A stretch of DNA of 64,000 nt, taken from NCBI RefSeq assembly GCF_052068095.1, contig NZ_JBQHDG010000029.1:1-64000 (forward strand), given 5' to 3'. Made by a program: the position numbers and the translations under genes. Numbering within the stretch: position 1 is the stretch's first letter; each line of letters begins with the position of its first letter. This stretch comes from Phytohabitans sp052068095. GTDB taxonomy: Bacteria; Actinomycetota; Actinomycetes; Mycobacteriales; Micromonosporaceae. The notes under the pieces are model-generated. The model was not told where the DNA came from. It made no database searches and saw nothing but the letters and a program-made list of their open reading frames with translations. Of this stretch, positions 49,502 through 58,830 are shown piece by piece.

Positions 49502-50191
49502 TCACACCTGGTTGGTGCTGCCGTTGGGGTCGGCGCGGGCAAGACCGGTCTGGTAGGCGATGACGACGAGTTGGGCGCGGTCGCGTGCCTCCAGTTTGGT
49601 CATGGCGCGCTGCACGTGGGCGCGGACGGTGAAAGGGCTGAGATACATCCGGTCGGCGATCTCCATGTTGGACAGACCGGTCGCGACAAGAGCGACCATT
49701 TCGCGTTCGCGCGGGGTTAGTGCGGCGAGTTGTTCGGGATGGCGTGGTGTGGTGTCGACCGGCGTGGCGAGGAAGCGGGCCACCAAGGAGCGGGTCGCGG
49801 CCGGGGACAGGAGGGTGTCGCCGTCGGCGATCGTACGCACGGCGTTCAGTAGCTCTTGGGCCTCGATTCCCTTGCCGATGAAGCCGCTGGCCCCTGCGCG
49901 TAGGGCCTGTGCGACGTACTCGTCGGTCTCGTAGGTGGTGAGGATCAGTACGCGGGTGGCACGCAGATCCGGATCGGCGCAGATCTCCAAGGTGGCGGTG
50001 AGGCCGTCCATGTCGGGCATCCGGATGTCCATGACCACCACGTCGGGACGTAACTCGCGGGTCAGGGCCACCGCCTCCCTGCCGTCGCTTGCCTCGCCGA
50101 CCACGGCGATGTCGTCGGCGCTGTCGAGGAGAGTGCGGAAAGCACCGCGTAGCAACGCCTGGTCGTCGGCGAGGATCACTCGGAGCGTCAC
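49502..50191 (-). CDS. NarL/LuxR-family response regulator
   Basis: A 229-residue regulator: receiver (ILADDQALLR, phospho-Asp in VVMDIRMPDMDG, Lys in GKGIE) and LuxR HTH (LTPREREMVALVATGLSNMEIADRMYLSPFTVRAHVQRAMTKL). It overlaps its kinase gene by 4 bp. It faces away from the paralogous regulator at 47.5 kb, across the decayed SIS region. Confidence 0.94.
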   Translation of the reverse strand: MTLRVILADDQALLRGAFRTLLDSADDIAVVGEASDGREAVALTRELRPDVVVMDIRMPDMDGLTATLEICADPDLRATRVLILTTYETDEYVAQALRAGASGFIGKGIEAQELLNAVRTIADGDTLLSPAATRSLVARFLATPVDTTPRHPEQLAALTPREREMVALVATGLSNMEIADRMYLSPFTVRAHVQRAMTKLEARDRAQLVVIAYQTGLARADPNGSTNQV

Positions 50192-51432
50192 AGCGTATCC
50201 CTGGCCTCTGCTGGTGCTCCGTCAGTCCTCCGTGCTGTGTTCTCGGCAGCTGGAAGAGGCAGGTGGGCGGAGACGAGGAAGCCTCCCTGGATGCGCGCGC
50301 CAGCCGTGAGGGTTCCGCCGACCGCGGTTGCTCGTTCACGCATGCCGATCAGACCGTAGCCAGGTGGGCGCTCCGGCGTGGGAGAGCCCTTGCCGTCGTC
50401 GGTGACGGTGACGGTCACGTGGTCGCGGTGCCAGGCGAGGCGCACCTGGGCGCTACTGGTGGGAGCGTGCTTGGTCACGTTGGTCAGGGCCTCTTGGATG
50501 ATGCGGTAGGCAGTCAGGTCCACTGCCGGTGGTAGCGGCCTGGCTGTGCCGTCCTCGTTCATCGACACCTCCAAGCCTGCGCGGCGGAACGCCCTCAGCA
50601 GGGTGGGGACCTGTGACAGCCCGGGCGCCGGATCGGTGGGTGCGGATGTGTCGTCGGGCTGGCGCAGCAGACCGACGGTGGCCCGCAGGTCGTCGAGCGC
50701 CTGGCGGGTGGTCTTGACCAGTTCCTCGAGGCTGACGCGGGTCTGCTCCGGGCGGGTGTCGAAGAGGTGGGCGGCGACGGCGGCCTGCGCGTTGGCCAGG
50801 GTGATCTGATGGGCCACCAGGTCGTGCAGCTCGCGTGCGATGCGGACCCGTTCCTCGGCCACCTTCCGGCGGGCCTCGCTGTCCCGACGTTCCTCGGCCC
50901 GACGCGCCCGCTCCTCCATGAGCGCCAGGTAGGCCCGCCGGTGCTGCGCCGAGCGGCCGAATACGGCGGCCACGAGCGGCGACGCGGCCACGGTTACCAG
51001 CCTACTTGTGTCCTCCCACGAGAAGTCGGTCTCGAAGAAGGGGGTGAAGGCGACCAGCAGCGCAGCCGATGGGAGCAGGACCGCAGCCGCTACCCGCAGT
51101 TCGCGGCGTACGGCGAGCGAGTAGGCGCTGATGAGTGCGGGGGCCACGATGAGTGGGCTGGGCAACAGGCCCAACGGCGCGACGAGCATGCCGCACACGG
51201 TGGTGGCCATGGTGGTGGCTATGGGCGCGCGGTGCCGCGCTGGGAGCATCGCCGACGACACCGCGGCGATGAGGTAGGTCGGCGCCGGTGGCGGCGCCAA
51301 CGTGTCGTCGTCGTGCAGCAAACCTCCGAGCAGGCAGAGCGCGAACGCTACCGCGACGACCGCTGCCTCCCGCCACCACCACGCCCTCGACATTGACCGA
51401 CGCAGCACACGGCCAGGGTACGGGACGGTCAC
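50188..51432 (-). CDS. DesK/NarX-type sensor histidine kinase
   Basis: A 414-residue kinase with five predicted N-terminal helices (about 15-165), HisKA_3 (RVRIARELHDLVAHQITLANAQA) and HATPase (ending YGLIGMRERATAVGG). It is transcribed divergently from the ABC pair at 51.6 kb, which it and its regulator probably control. A DDD stretch in the first extracytoplasmic loop (HDDDTLAPP) is a possible ligand-contact site. Confidence 0.92.
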   Translation of the reverse strand: MTVPYPGRVLRRSMSRAWWWREAAVVAVAFALCLLGGLLHDDDTLAPPPAPTYLIAAVSSAMLPARHRAPIATTMATTVCGMLVAPLGLLPSPLIVAPALISAYSLAVRRELRVAAAVLLPSAALLVAFTPFFETDFSWEDTSRLVTVAASPLVAAVFGRSAQHRRAYLALMEERARRAEERRDSEARRKVAEERVRIARELHDLVAHQITLANAQAAVAAHLFDTRPEQTRVSLEELVKTTRQALDDLRATVGLLRQPDDTSAPTDPAPGLSQVPTLLRAFRRAGLEVSMNEDGTARPLPPAVDLTAYRIIQEALTNVTKHAPTSSAQVRLAWHRDHVTVTVTDDGKGSPTPERPPGYGLIGMRERATAVGGTLTAGARIQGGFLVSAHLPLPAAENTARRTDGAPAEARDTL

Positions 51433-51609
51433 CCCGTACCGGCTGCGTACGCGTGTAGTGCGTCTGCACTAGAAGCAGTTTGGGGCTGGTCCGCGTGCAC
51501 CAGGCGAAGACGGTTTCGGCAAACGATGTGCGGCACCGCGGTGGACGACAGGGTTGGTGAGTGAATCGTCCGGCACCGGGTCGGACGGCAAAGCGGCGGG
51601 GAAGAAACG

Positions 51610-52407
51610 TTGAAGGACACCGGAGACATCACCGACGCGGTGCGGCTGACGGCCGTCCGCAAGGTCTACGGGAGGCGCGACAACCAGGTGGTCGCGCTCG
51701 ATGGCGTGACGACGCGGTTCGGCCGAGGAACGTTCACAGCGATCATGGGGCCCTCGGGCTCCGGCAAGAGCACCCTGCTGCAATGCGCGGCCGGGCTCGA
51801 TCAGCCGACGTCGGGTTCGGTTCGGATCGAGGAGCACGAGCTCAGCGAGATGAACGAGACCGAGTTGACGAAGCTGCGCCGAGACCGGATCGGCTTCGTC
51901 TTCCAGGCGTTCAACCTGCTGCCGGTCCTCACCGTGCGGCAGAACGTGACGTTGCCGCTGCGGCTCGCCGGCCGCAAACCGGCCCGGGGCCGGGTCTCGA
52001 CCGTCCTGGAGCAGGTTGGCCTGGCCCAGCGGAGCAACCACCGTCCGGCGGAGCTGTCCGGTGGGCAGCAGCAGCGGGTCGCCATCGCTCGGGCGTTGGT
52101 CAGCGAACCCGCCGTCATCTTCGCCGACGAGCCGACTGGCGCGCTGGACACAAGGACCGCGCGTGACATTCTCGCGCTGCTGCGGCACGCGTCACAGGCG
52201 GCCGGCCAGACGATCGTGATGGTGACCCACGATCCGGTCGCGGCTTCGTACGCCGATCGCGTCCTGTTCCTCGCCGACGGGCGGCTGGCTGGTGAGCTGG
52301 ACGCGCCGACTCCTCAGTCCGTGGCCGACCGGATGACCCACCTGGGTGCTTTCGCCGACGAAGGCCCGCTCCCGCGGTTGGCGACGAGCCGGGGAGGGCA
52401 GCGCTGA
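51610..52407 (+). CDS. ABC transporter ATP-binding protein (LolD/MacB type)
   Basis: A 265-residue ATPase: Walker A GPSGSGKST (about 51-59), Q-loop FVFQAFNLLPVLTVRQN, signature LSGGQQQRVAIARAL, Walker B AVIFADEPTGALD and H-loop MVTHD. The start is a TTG with GGGGAAG upstream; a GTG ten codons on is possible. Its stop overlaps the start of the FtsX-like permease (TGATG). Together they form a MacB-like exporter for peptides or lipoproteins. Confidence 0.93.
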   Translation: MKDTGDITDAVRLTAVRKVYGRRDNQVVALDGVTTRFGRGTFTAIMGPSGSGKSTLLQCAAGLDQPTSGSVRIEEHELSEMNETELTKLRRDRIGFVFQAFNLLPVLTVRQNVTLPLRLAGRKPARGRVSTVLEQVGLAQRSNHRPAELSGGQQQRVAIARALVSEPAVIFADEPTGALDTRTARDILALLRHASQAAGQTIVMVTHDPVAASYADRVLFLADGRLAGELDAPTPQSVADRMTHLGAFADEGPLPRLATSRGGQR

Positions 52408-54659
52408 TGCTGGCGTTCGCGTTGCGCACCCTGCGGTTTCGCGCGGGCATGTTCGTGGCGGCCTTTCTCGCCATGTTCATCGCAGCGGCCATCATGATGG
52501 CTTGTGGCGGCCTGATCGAGACCGGCATCCGCACGGCTGTGCCGCCGCGCCAGATGGCCTCGGCCGACGTCGTCGTCGCCGGCGACCAGGAATACCACGA
52601 CTCCGGCGGCGACCCTGACGAACCGCCGATCCTGCCCGAGCGGGTCCGGATCGACGCGGGGCTGGCCGACACGATCGCGGCGCTGCCCGGTGTGCGAAAG
52701 ACCGAAAGCTTCGTCTTCGAGGGTGACCCGCCGGCGGGTACGGTCGACGCGATCGGTGTGATCGCCAAGCCGGGAGTGGACATCGGCGAGCTCCGGGAGC
52801 GGATCGACGCCGAGTTGGACCGCGGGACCATCACCCTGGTCGGTGACGAACGCGGGCAGGCCGAACTGCGCGAGGCCAAGGCGAGCGGCGTCACGGTGAT
52901 GGCCCTGGCCGGAGTCCTCACCGCCTACGCGATCCTGGTCTCGATCTTCGGGGTGGCTTCCATGCTCGCCCTCGCGATCGCCCAGCGCCAGCAGGACCTG
53001 GCGTTGCTGCGAGCCGTGGGAGCGACACCTCGTCAACTGCGCCGGCTCATCCTTCGCGAGACGCTGCTGCTGTCCCTGCTCGCCACCGCACTGGCCTACC
53101 TCCCGGGCCAGTTCCTGGGCGAGCTCGTGTTCGACCAACTGGCCGAGCGCGGGATCGCCGCGGAGGGCGTGGTCTTCCATCAAGGCTGGATCCCGACCGC
53201 GGCCGCCATGGCGGTGGCGATCCTCGCGGCCTTGGCCGGTGCCTTGGGCGCCGGCAGAAGGGCGTCGCGCGTCAAGCCGACCCAGGCGCTCACGGAGGTC
53301 TCCGTCGAAGGCAGGCTGATCGGCGCCGGGCGCTTGCTGCTGGCGGTGATCTTCCTCGGCGGTGGGCTGGCCATGACCATCGTGACCATCGCCGTGATGA
53401 GTGGACCGCTCACGCCGGCCACCGCCGCACCTGCCGTGATCCTCCTCGCCATCGGGTTCGCCTCGCTGGCACCCGTGCTGACCAAGGTCACAACCTTCGC
53501 CGTGCAGTGGCCCGTGCGCGCCTTGGGTGGGGTGACCGGCCAACTCGCCGTGCTCAACGCACGCGGCCGCAGCGGCCGGATGGCGGCCGTGATGGGGCCG
53601 GTCATCCTGCTGACCGCAGTGTCGACCGGCATCCTGTACCTACAGGCGACCAACGACCAGGCTGATCGGCGCAGCTTCGCCGACAACCTGGTCGCCGACG
53701 CCGTGGTGACCACTCAGGACCGCTTCGACGCAGACCTGGTGGAACGGATCGACGACCTGCCGAGCGTCGCCGGCGCCTCGGCGTACGTCGACAGTGTCGG
53801 CTTCATCGAGAGTCCGAAGGACAGCTCTCCGATGAACGAGGGCTGGACCCTTCAGGGCGTCACCGCCGAGGGCGCCGACGCCACCACGCCGGTCCAGGTC
53901 ACCGCGGGCAGCATCGCCGACCTGCACGACGACACGATCGCGATCGAGGACCAGCACGCCGACACGCTGGGCGTCGATGTCGGCGACACGATCAGGCTGC
54001 GGATGGGCGACAACACCGCTCTCGACGTACGGGTGGCCGCGCTGTTCTCCGCTCCGGACGACTACGACACCCTGTTGCTCCCCGCCGACACCCTGGCCGC
54101 CCACACCACCGAGGGATACCCGACACGCATCCTGGTCAGATCTGGCCCGAACACCGACCCCGAGCAGCTGGTGGCGGACCTGACCGAGGTGACCTCCGCC
54201 GAGAAGGGACTGGCCGTCACCGGACGCGACGTCCTGTTGAGGGAGCATGACGACCAGAAGCAGACCGCCAACTTCGCGATCTACATCATGGTCCTCATGA
54301 TCGCCGGGTACGCGGCGATCACGGTGATCAACACTCTGGCGTCGAGCACAGCGGCGAGGCGGCGGGAGTTCGGGTTGCAGCGGCTCGCGGGCTCGACTCG
54401 AGGCCAGGTGCTGCGGATGGTCGGCCTGGAGGGCGCGATCCTGGCCGCCAGCGGCATCGCGCTCGGCACGGTTGCCGTGATCGGAGTCCTGGTGCCGGTC
54501 AGCCTCAAGCGCCTCGACTCGGTCGTACCCGCTGGCTCCCCGTGGATCTATGTTTCGACGGCCGCACTCGCCGTCCTGCTGACGCTCGGAGCCATGCTCC
54601 TGCCCGCGTGGCGGGCGACGCGTGGCCGGCCGGCCGAGGCGGCGCTCGCCATCGAATAG
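52407..54659 (+). CDS. FtsX-like ABC permease
   Basis: A 750-residue permease with two FtsX units (about 155-285 and 620-745) and ten predicted helices in total. A large extracytoplasmic domain (about 40-150) follows helix 1, and a second lies at about 430-600. Typical motifs are QQDLALLRAVGATPRQLRRLIL and RRREFGLQRLAGSTRGQVLRMV. It is coupled to the ATPase before it. Such pairs next to DesK-type kinases are often antimicrobial-peptide or membrane-stress exporters. Confidence 0.92.
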   Translation: MLAFALRTLRFRAGMFVAAFLAMFIAAAIMMACGGLIETGIRTAVPPRQMASADVVVAGDQEYHDSGGDPDEPPILPERVRIDAGLADTIAALPGVRKTESFVFEGDPPAGTVDAIGVIAKPGVDIGELRERIDAELDRGTITLVGDERGQAELREAKASGVTVMALAGVLTAYAILVSIFGVASMLALAIAQRQQDLALLRAVGATPRQLRRLILRETLLLSLLATALAYLPGQFLGELVFDQLAERGIAAEGVVFHQGWIPTAAAMAVAILAALAGALGAGRRASRVKPTQALTEVSVEGRLIGAGRLLLAVIFLGGGLAMTIVTIAVMSGPLTPATAAPAVILLAIGFASLAPVLTKVTTFAVQWPVRALGGVTGQLAVLNARGRSGRMAAVMGPVILLTAVSTGILYLQATNDQADRRSFADNLVADAVVTTQDRFDADLVERIDDLPSVAGASAYVDSVGFIESPKDSSPMNEGWTLQGVTAEGADATTPVQVTAGSIADLHDDTIAIEDQHADTLGVDVGDTIRLRMGDNTALDVRVAALFSAPDDYDTLLLPADTLAAHTTEGYPTRILVRSGPNTDPEQLVADLTEVTSAEKGLAVTGRDVLLREHDDQKQTANFAIYIMVLMIAGYAAITVINTLASSTAARRREFGLQRLAGSTRGQVLRMVGLEGAILAASGIALGTVAVIGVLVPVSLKRLDSVVPAGSPWIYVSTAALAVLLTLGAMLLPAWRATRGRPAEAALAIE

Positions 54660-54930
54660 CCTCGGCACACCTCGGCCTTTTGAGAGCCTCACGCTGCGGG
54701 CGCGGCGATGCAGGGAGCGGCCTTCGGTCCGCTGCGGGTCTATCCCACTCACGCCCTATTTCCAATCCGATGTGAGTCGCAGAGGAGGTCCGGAGGTCAT
54801 CGAGGTGGGCCATCCGGACCTACTTCGCGGTTTCTGCCGCTCCGTTGAGGCCGCTCCGGGCTGACTCCCTCCGCGCGTTGAGCAGCTCGGGCAGCTCGGG
54901 TCGTTGTAGCCGGACGCCTCGTGGGCTATG

Positions 54931-54966
54931 GTTCTCCTATCTGAGATGACTCTCTTATTTGAGAAC
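54931..54966. promoter_or_regulatory. Tandem palindromic operator upstream of the RraA-like gene
   Basis: Two 14-bp palindromes of form TCTCnnATnnGAGA (54933-54946 and 54951-54964) are set 18 bp apart. They are nested in one larger dyad, GTTCTC...GAGAAC, spanning 36 bp. It ends about 10 nt before the likely start codon. It is a strong candidate for cooperative binding of the TetR regulator at 56.8 kb. The rest of 54660-54930 shows no supported gene. Confidence 0.7.
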
Positions 54967-54976
54967 GGAACCCACG

Positions 54977-55636
54977 GTGTTCATTGTTGCGGCGACGGAC
55001 AGGCTGTTCATCGCTCCGAGCTGGGATCGCATGGCGGTGGCGAAGACTCGCCGTCTGGGGCAGGTGCCGGCGGCCAACGTCGGCGACGCGTTGCAGCGGA
55101 TGACCGTCATGGACGGCGGCATCCGGCTGTTCACCGAGCGCGCCGCGCTACTTGGAAACGCGCTGACGGTGGACGTGCGGTCGGGTGACAACCTGGCCAT
55201 CCACCGGGCGCTCGACGAGGCCCGACCGGGCGATGTCCTGGTGGTCAACGGGCACGGGGACATGACCCGTGCGCTGATCGGGGACCTCATCGGTGAGATC
55301 ATGGTGAATGCCGGGGTCGTCGGCGCGGTGGTCGACGGTGCCGTCCGCGACGTCCAGGCGCTGTCCGAGCTGGGCCTGGCCGTCTACGCGCGTGCGGTCA
55401 CCCCCGCCGGACCTTTCAAGGACGGGCCCGGCACCATCGGTGCGCCGGTGGCGGTCGGCGGCGTGGTGGTGGCAGCAGGTGACGTTCTTGTCGGTGATTC
55501 CGACGGCGTCGTCGTCGTTCCACGGCACCGCGTGATGGAGGTCGTGGAGGCGGTCGACGGGATCGGCGAGAAGGAGGAGGCGCTCCGGCAGCGCATCCTT
55601 GCCGCGCGCGCCGGCCGTGCGGCGGTGGCCCTGTGA
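54977..55636 (+). CDS. RraA-like / HMG-aldolase-fold protein
   Basis: A ~219-residue protein. Family blocks are VPAANVGDALQRMTVMDGGIRLFT, GDNLAIHRALDEARPGDVLVVNGHGD, GELMVN-like GEIMVNAGVVGAVVDGAVRDVQAL and ARAVTPAGPFK. GAVVDGAVRD holds the Asp/Arg of metal-dependent 4-hydroxy-4-methyl-2-oxoglutarate-type aldolases. It could be an aldolase or decarboxylase of a keto acid; RNase E regulation is unlikely here. The start is uncertain: GTG 54977 is chosen, TTG 54959 or ATG 55031 are alternatives. Its stop overlaps the next start (GTGA). Confidence 0.82.
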   Translation: MFIVAATDRLFIAPSWDRMAVAKTRRLGQVPAANVGDALQRMTVMDGGIRLFTERAALLGNALTVDVRSGDNLAIHRALDEARPGDVLVVNGHGDMTRALIGDLIGEIMVNAGVVGAVVDGAVRDVQALSELGLAVYARAVTPAGPFKDGPGTIGAPVAVGGVVVAAGDVLVGDSDGVVVVPRHRVMEVVEAVDGIGEKEEALRQRILAARAGRAAVAL

Positions 55637-56784
55637 CCACCATGGTGCCCGCCCTCCGGATGGAGGAGCTGCGCCGCTGCTCGCGGCGCCCGGCCCTTGG
55701 CCCGGCACCGCCGGGGGCTGTCTCCCTTGCCATGGGCGAGCCGGACTTCCCGACACCGTCACCGGTGATCGAGGCCGCCGCGGCGGCCTTGCGCAGGGGA
55801 GACACGCACTACGCCGACCAGAAGGGCCTGCCGGAGCTGCGCGCCGCGTTGGCGTCCAGGCTGCCGGCGCATCCGGGCCGGACGTGGACCGCGGAGGACG
55901 TCGTGGTGACGCACGGCGCGACTGCCGCGCTGGCGGCCACCGTGCTCGCGATGATCGACCCCGGCGACCGTGTCGTCATTCCGGAGCCCGCCTACTCGCT
56001 CTACGCCGATCTGGTCGTTTTCGCCGGGGGGACGGTGGACTTCGTCCCGCTCGCCCCGGACCTGCATTGGGACCTCGACGCGTTGGCCGCCGCGCTTCCC
56101 GGGGCGGCGATGATGATGTTCTCGAATCCGTCGAACCCGACCGGCATCGTGCACCGCGAGGAGGAGCTCGAGGCCCTCGGGAAGCTGCTCGACGGCTCCG
56201 ACACCCTGGTCGTCAGCGATGAGGCGTACCACCGGCTGGTCTATCCGGGGCATGTGTTCACCTCGGCGTTGGAGATCGAATCGCTGCGCGATCGGACGGT
56301 GTACGTGCAGACGTTCTCCAAGACCTACGCGATGACCGGCTGGCGCGTTGGGTACCTGACCGGGCCGCGTGCGGTGGTGGACGCGGTGGCGCACGCGCAC
56401 CGGACCTACAACGGCTCGTTGAATACGGCGGTCCAGCACGCGGCCCTTGCTGCTCTTGATCTGCCGGACAGCGTCGTTGATGCCATGGTCGACAGGTACC
56501 GGCAGCGTCGCGAGCTCGTGGTCGCCCACCTGTCCGGCATTCCCGGGCTGCACCTGGTTCCGCCGGAGGGAGCGTTCTACGGGTTCCTTCGCTACGACGC
56601 CGACCTGCCCTCCGAGGCGGTCGTTCGCGAGCTCGCCGAGCGGGAGGTGATGGTGCGGGCCGGCGCCGAGTACGGGCCCTCGGGCGAGGGGCACGTCCGG
56701 ATCTCGTTCGCGGCCTCTGAGGAGGAGCTGCGGACCGGCCTGGCCCGCATCGTCCGTCATCTCGGCGATGAGAGAATCCAATGA
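55633..56784 (+). CDS. PLP-dependent aminotransferase, class I/II
   Basis: A 383-residue fold-type I aminotransferase. Markers are SLAMGEPDFPTPSPVIEAA, THYADQKGLPELRAALA, FSNPSNPTGIVH, VSDEAYHRLVY and QTFSKTYAMTGWRVGYL (Lys of SKTYAMTGWR binds PLP). The C-terminal HVRISFA has the carboxylate-binding Arg. Substrate amino acid unknown. GTG start overlaps the RraA-like stop, so the two steps (transamination, then keto-acid cleavage) may act in sequence. Confidence 0.93.
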   Translation: MTTMVPALRMEELRRCSRRPALGPAPPGAVSLAMGEPDFPTPSPVIEAAAAALRRGDTHYADQKGLPELRAALASRLPAHPGRTWTAEDVVVTHGATAALAATVLAMIDPGDRVVIPEPAYSLYADLVVFAGGTVDFVPLAPDLHWDLDALAAALPGAAMMMFSNPSNPTGIVHREEELEALGKLLDGSDTLVVSDEAYHRLVYPGHVFTSALEIESLRDRTVYVQTFSKTYAMTGWRVGYLTGPRAVVDAVAHAHRTYNGSLNTAVQHAALAALDLPDSVVDAMVDRYRQRRELVVAHLSGIPGLHLVPPEGAFYGFLRYDADLPSEAVVRELAEREVMVRAGAEYGPSGEGHVRISFAASEEELRTGLARIVRHLGDERIQ

Positions 56785-56807
56785 GGTTCGGCGAGGGCGG
56801 AGGGGCC

Positions 56808-57425
56808 ATGACCGATCAGCAGGCCTCCCGGCGCGGCGGGCGCCAGCCACGCAGTGACACCCGCCGCAACCGTCGGCGCCTCCTCAAGGCCGTCGGCGAG
56901 CTTGCCCGGGAGGCGCCCGATCAGCTCACCATGCAGGCCGTCGCGTCCCGCGCGGAGGTCGGCCCAGCTACCGCCTACCGCTACTACTCCTCGCTGGACG
57001 AGGTGCTCGCGGCTTATGTGCTCAGCGTCGTCGAGGAGCTCCGCGATTTCAGTGCGGCATCGACCGCGGAAGGGCGACCGCTGTTCGATTCCGTCGTGAA
57101 CAAATGGGTGGACCTGCTTGCCGAGCACGGGCCGGCATTGGTGCAGCTCCGATCCAGGCGAGGTTATCTGGAGCGGCTCCATGATGGGAACGAGATCATG
57201 GTCGCGGTGCGGGATGCCTGGAGCAGGCCGGTGGAGGGGCTGCTCGACGACATCGGCCTCCCGGACAAGATGATCGAGTACGCCGTGTTCCTCGCCAACA
57301 TGATGTTCGACCCGCGGGAAATCCAGGATCTGCTACAGGAGACGGACCTGTCCCGCCCCGAGGTCATCACGCGGCTGACCGAGGCCTACGGCGGCGCGCT
57401 GCGTGGATGGGCCCGGGCCGGCTGA
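56808..57425 (+). CDS. TetR-family transcriptional regulator
   Basis: A 205-residue regulator. The HTH (about 15-62) reads RNRRRLLKAVGELAREAPDQLTMQAVASRAEVGPATAYRYYSSLDEVLAAYV, with the C-terminal helical ligand domain after it. ATG 56808 has a strong GGAGG site. An ATG at 56781 overlapping the aminotransferase stop is the alternative. It is in the operon it probably controls through the tandem palindrome at 54.93 kb, and perhaps also the site at 57.56 kb. Confidence 0.87.
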   Translation: MTDQQASRRGGRQPRSDTRRNRRRLLKAVGELAREAPDQLTMQAVASRAEVGPATAYRYYSSLDEVLAAYVLSVVEELRDFSAASTAEGRPLFDSVVNKWVDLLAEHGPALVQLRSRRGYLERLHDGNEIMVAVRDAWSRPVEGLLDDIGLPDKMIEYAVFLANMMFDPREIQDLLQETDLSRPEVITRLTEAYGGALRGWARAG

Positions 57426-57555
57426 TCGTCCCGGGCGCAGGCGCCGACCCGACGAACTCGGCGCCGGGCTCCGGCGGTGCGCGGCTGTTCCGTGCGCGGC
57501 GCACTTGCTGCTGATCCGGTTACTCAGCGGTGGCGAGCGCGGCCTTTCCCGGCAC

Positions 57556-57569
57556 CTCTTATGTGATAA
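57556..57569. promoter_or_regulatory. Single operator-like site upstream of the DUF3500 operon
   Basis: CTCTTATGTGATAA matches the second half of the 54.95-kb operator (CTCTTATTTGAGAA) at 12 of 14 positions. It also lies in the palindrome TCTTAT-GTG-ATAAGA (57557-57571). It lies ~140 bp before the DUF3500 start and marks the only large gap (57426-57707) in this run. Confidence 0.5.
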
Positions 57570-57707
57570 GATCCTCTCAAGTCAGGGATGTCTCTCGCTA
57601 TTTCTCGACAGGGGTAGCAGTGGTAAGGCAGCAGGTTGAGCGCGAACCCGGCGCGACGCACGCATCGACTACAAGGGCGTGCCCGCGACCGATGCAGGTC
57701 CGCCACA

Positions 57708-58820
57708 ATGACTGACGCCGCTGGCGAGGTCGGGAGCCGTATGGCCGAGGCCGCCCAGGCGTGGCTGGACTCCCTGGACGCGGACCAGCGCACGGTGGCG
57801 GTCGGTCCGGCGCCGGGCGCCGACGGTGTGGCCGAGGCCGAGCGCACCCGCTGGTTCTACACGCCCACCGATCACGGCGGGCTCACCTTTCACCAACAGC
57901 GTCCTGCCCAGCATCGGCTGGTGATGCGGCTGGTCGCGAGCGGACTGTCCGAGGCCGGGTACACCACCGTCGCCACCGTGCTCGGCCTGGAAAACGTGCT
58001 CGACCGCGTCGAGAGCTTCTCGGTGAACTGGGGGCGGGAACGCACCCGCGACCCCGGCATGTACTACCTGCGGGTCTTCGGCGAGCCCGGCGGGCGGCGA
58101 CCGTGGGGATGGCGGTTCGGCGGCCACCACGTCTCGCTCAACAACCTCGTGGTGGACGGGCGCGTCGCCGCCACCACGCCGTGCTTCCTGGGCGCGGACC
58201 CGGCCGTGTCGCCGCTGCTGGGCGGCGCGACGCTGCGCCCGCTGGGGTCGGCCGAGGAGCTGGCCCGCGAGCTGGTTCGCTCACTGCGCCCCGAGCTCGC
58301 CGCCCGCGCGGTGCTGCTGGCACGCGCTCCGAACGACATCGTGGCGGGCAACAGCACCCGGATCCACGACCGCGTGGTGAAGCGCCGCGAGCTCTGGCGC
58401 CCCGGCCAGCACACCCCGGACCGTGCCGAGGACCCGGCCACCGGCCTCGACGGTACGGACCAGCGGGCGGTGGCCCTGACCCCGATGCCCAAGGGCGTGC
58501 CGGGCGCCGAACTCGACGCCGCGCAGCGGGAGCTGCTGCGGGCCCTGCTCGGCACCTACCTCGACCGCGTACCGGCCGGGGTTTCCCCGCTGCCCCGCTA
58601 CGACGACCCGGCGGCGCTGGACGCCGTGCACCTCGCCTGGGCCGGCTCCACCGCGGCGGGAGAGCCGCACTACTACCGCCTGCAAGGCCCGCGGCTGCTC
58701 GTCGAGTGGACCAACATCCACCGCGGCGTCAACCACGCCCACGCCGTGTGGCGGGACCCGGAGACCGACTTCGGCGGCGACGTCCTCGCCGCCCATCACG
58801 CCGCCCACCACCCGCGATGA
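57708..58820 (+). CDS. DUF3500 protein
   Basis: A 370-residue cytoplasmic protein of the DUF3500 family. Recognisable blocks are ERTRWFYTPTDHGGLTFHQQRPAQHRLVMRLV, YYLRVFGEPGGRRPWGWRFGGHHVSLN, PCFLGADPA and the C-terminal HYYRLQGPRLLVEWTN...NHAHAVWRDPETDFGGD. The conserved His/Asp/Glu pattern (GGHH, NHAHxVWRD) looks like a metal-binding active site, but no activity is established for the family. ATG 57708 is the family start. First gene of a five-gene run with the gamma-glutamyltransferase. Confidence 0.85.
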   Translation: MTDAAGEVGSRMAEAAQAWLDSLDADQRTVAVGPAPGADGVAEAERTRWFYTPTDHGGLTFHQQRPAQHRLVMRLVASGLSEAGYTTVATVLGLENVLDRVESFSVNWGRERTRDPGMYYLRVFGEPGGRRPWGWRFGGHHVSLNNLVVDGRVAATTPCFLGADPAVSPLLGGATLRPLGSAEELARELVRSLRPELAARAVLLARAPNDIVAGNSTRIHDRVVKRRELWRPGQHTPDRAEDPATGLDGTDQRAVALTPMPKGVPGAELDAAQRELLRALLGTYLDRVPAGVSPLPRYDDPAALDAVHLAWAGSTAAGEPHYYRLQGPRLLVEWTNIHRGVNHAHAVWRDPETDFGGDVLAAHHAAHHPR

Positions 58821-58830
58821 GAAACGGGAC

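Noticed and set aside
54505..54930. Possible small genes on either strand between the FtsX permease and the RraA-like gene.
   Set aside because: Translations are short, lack ribosome sites and show no family resemblance.
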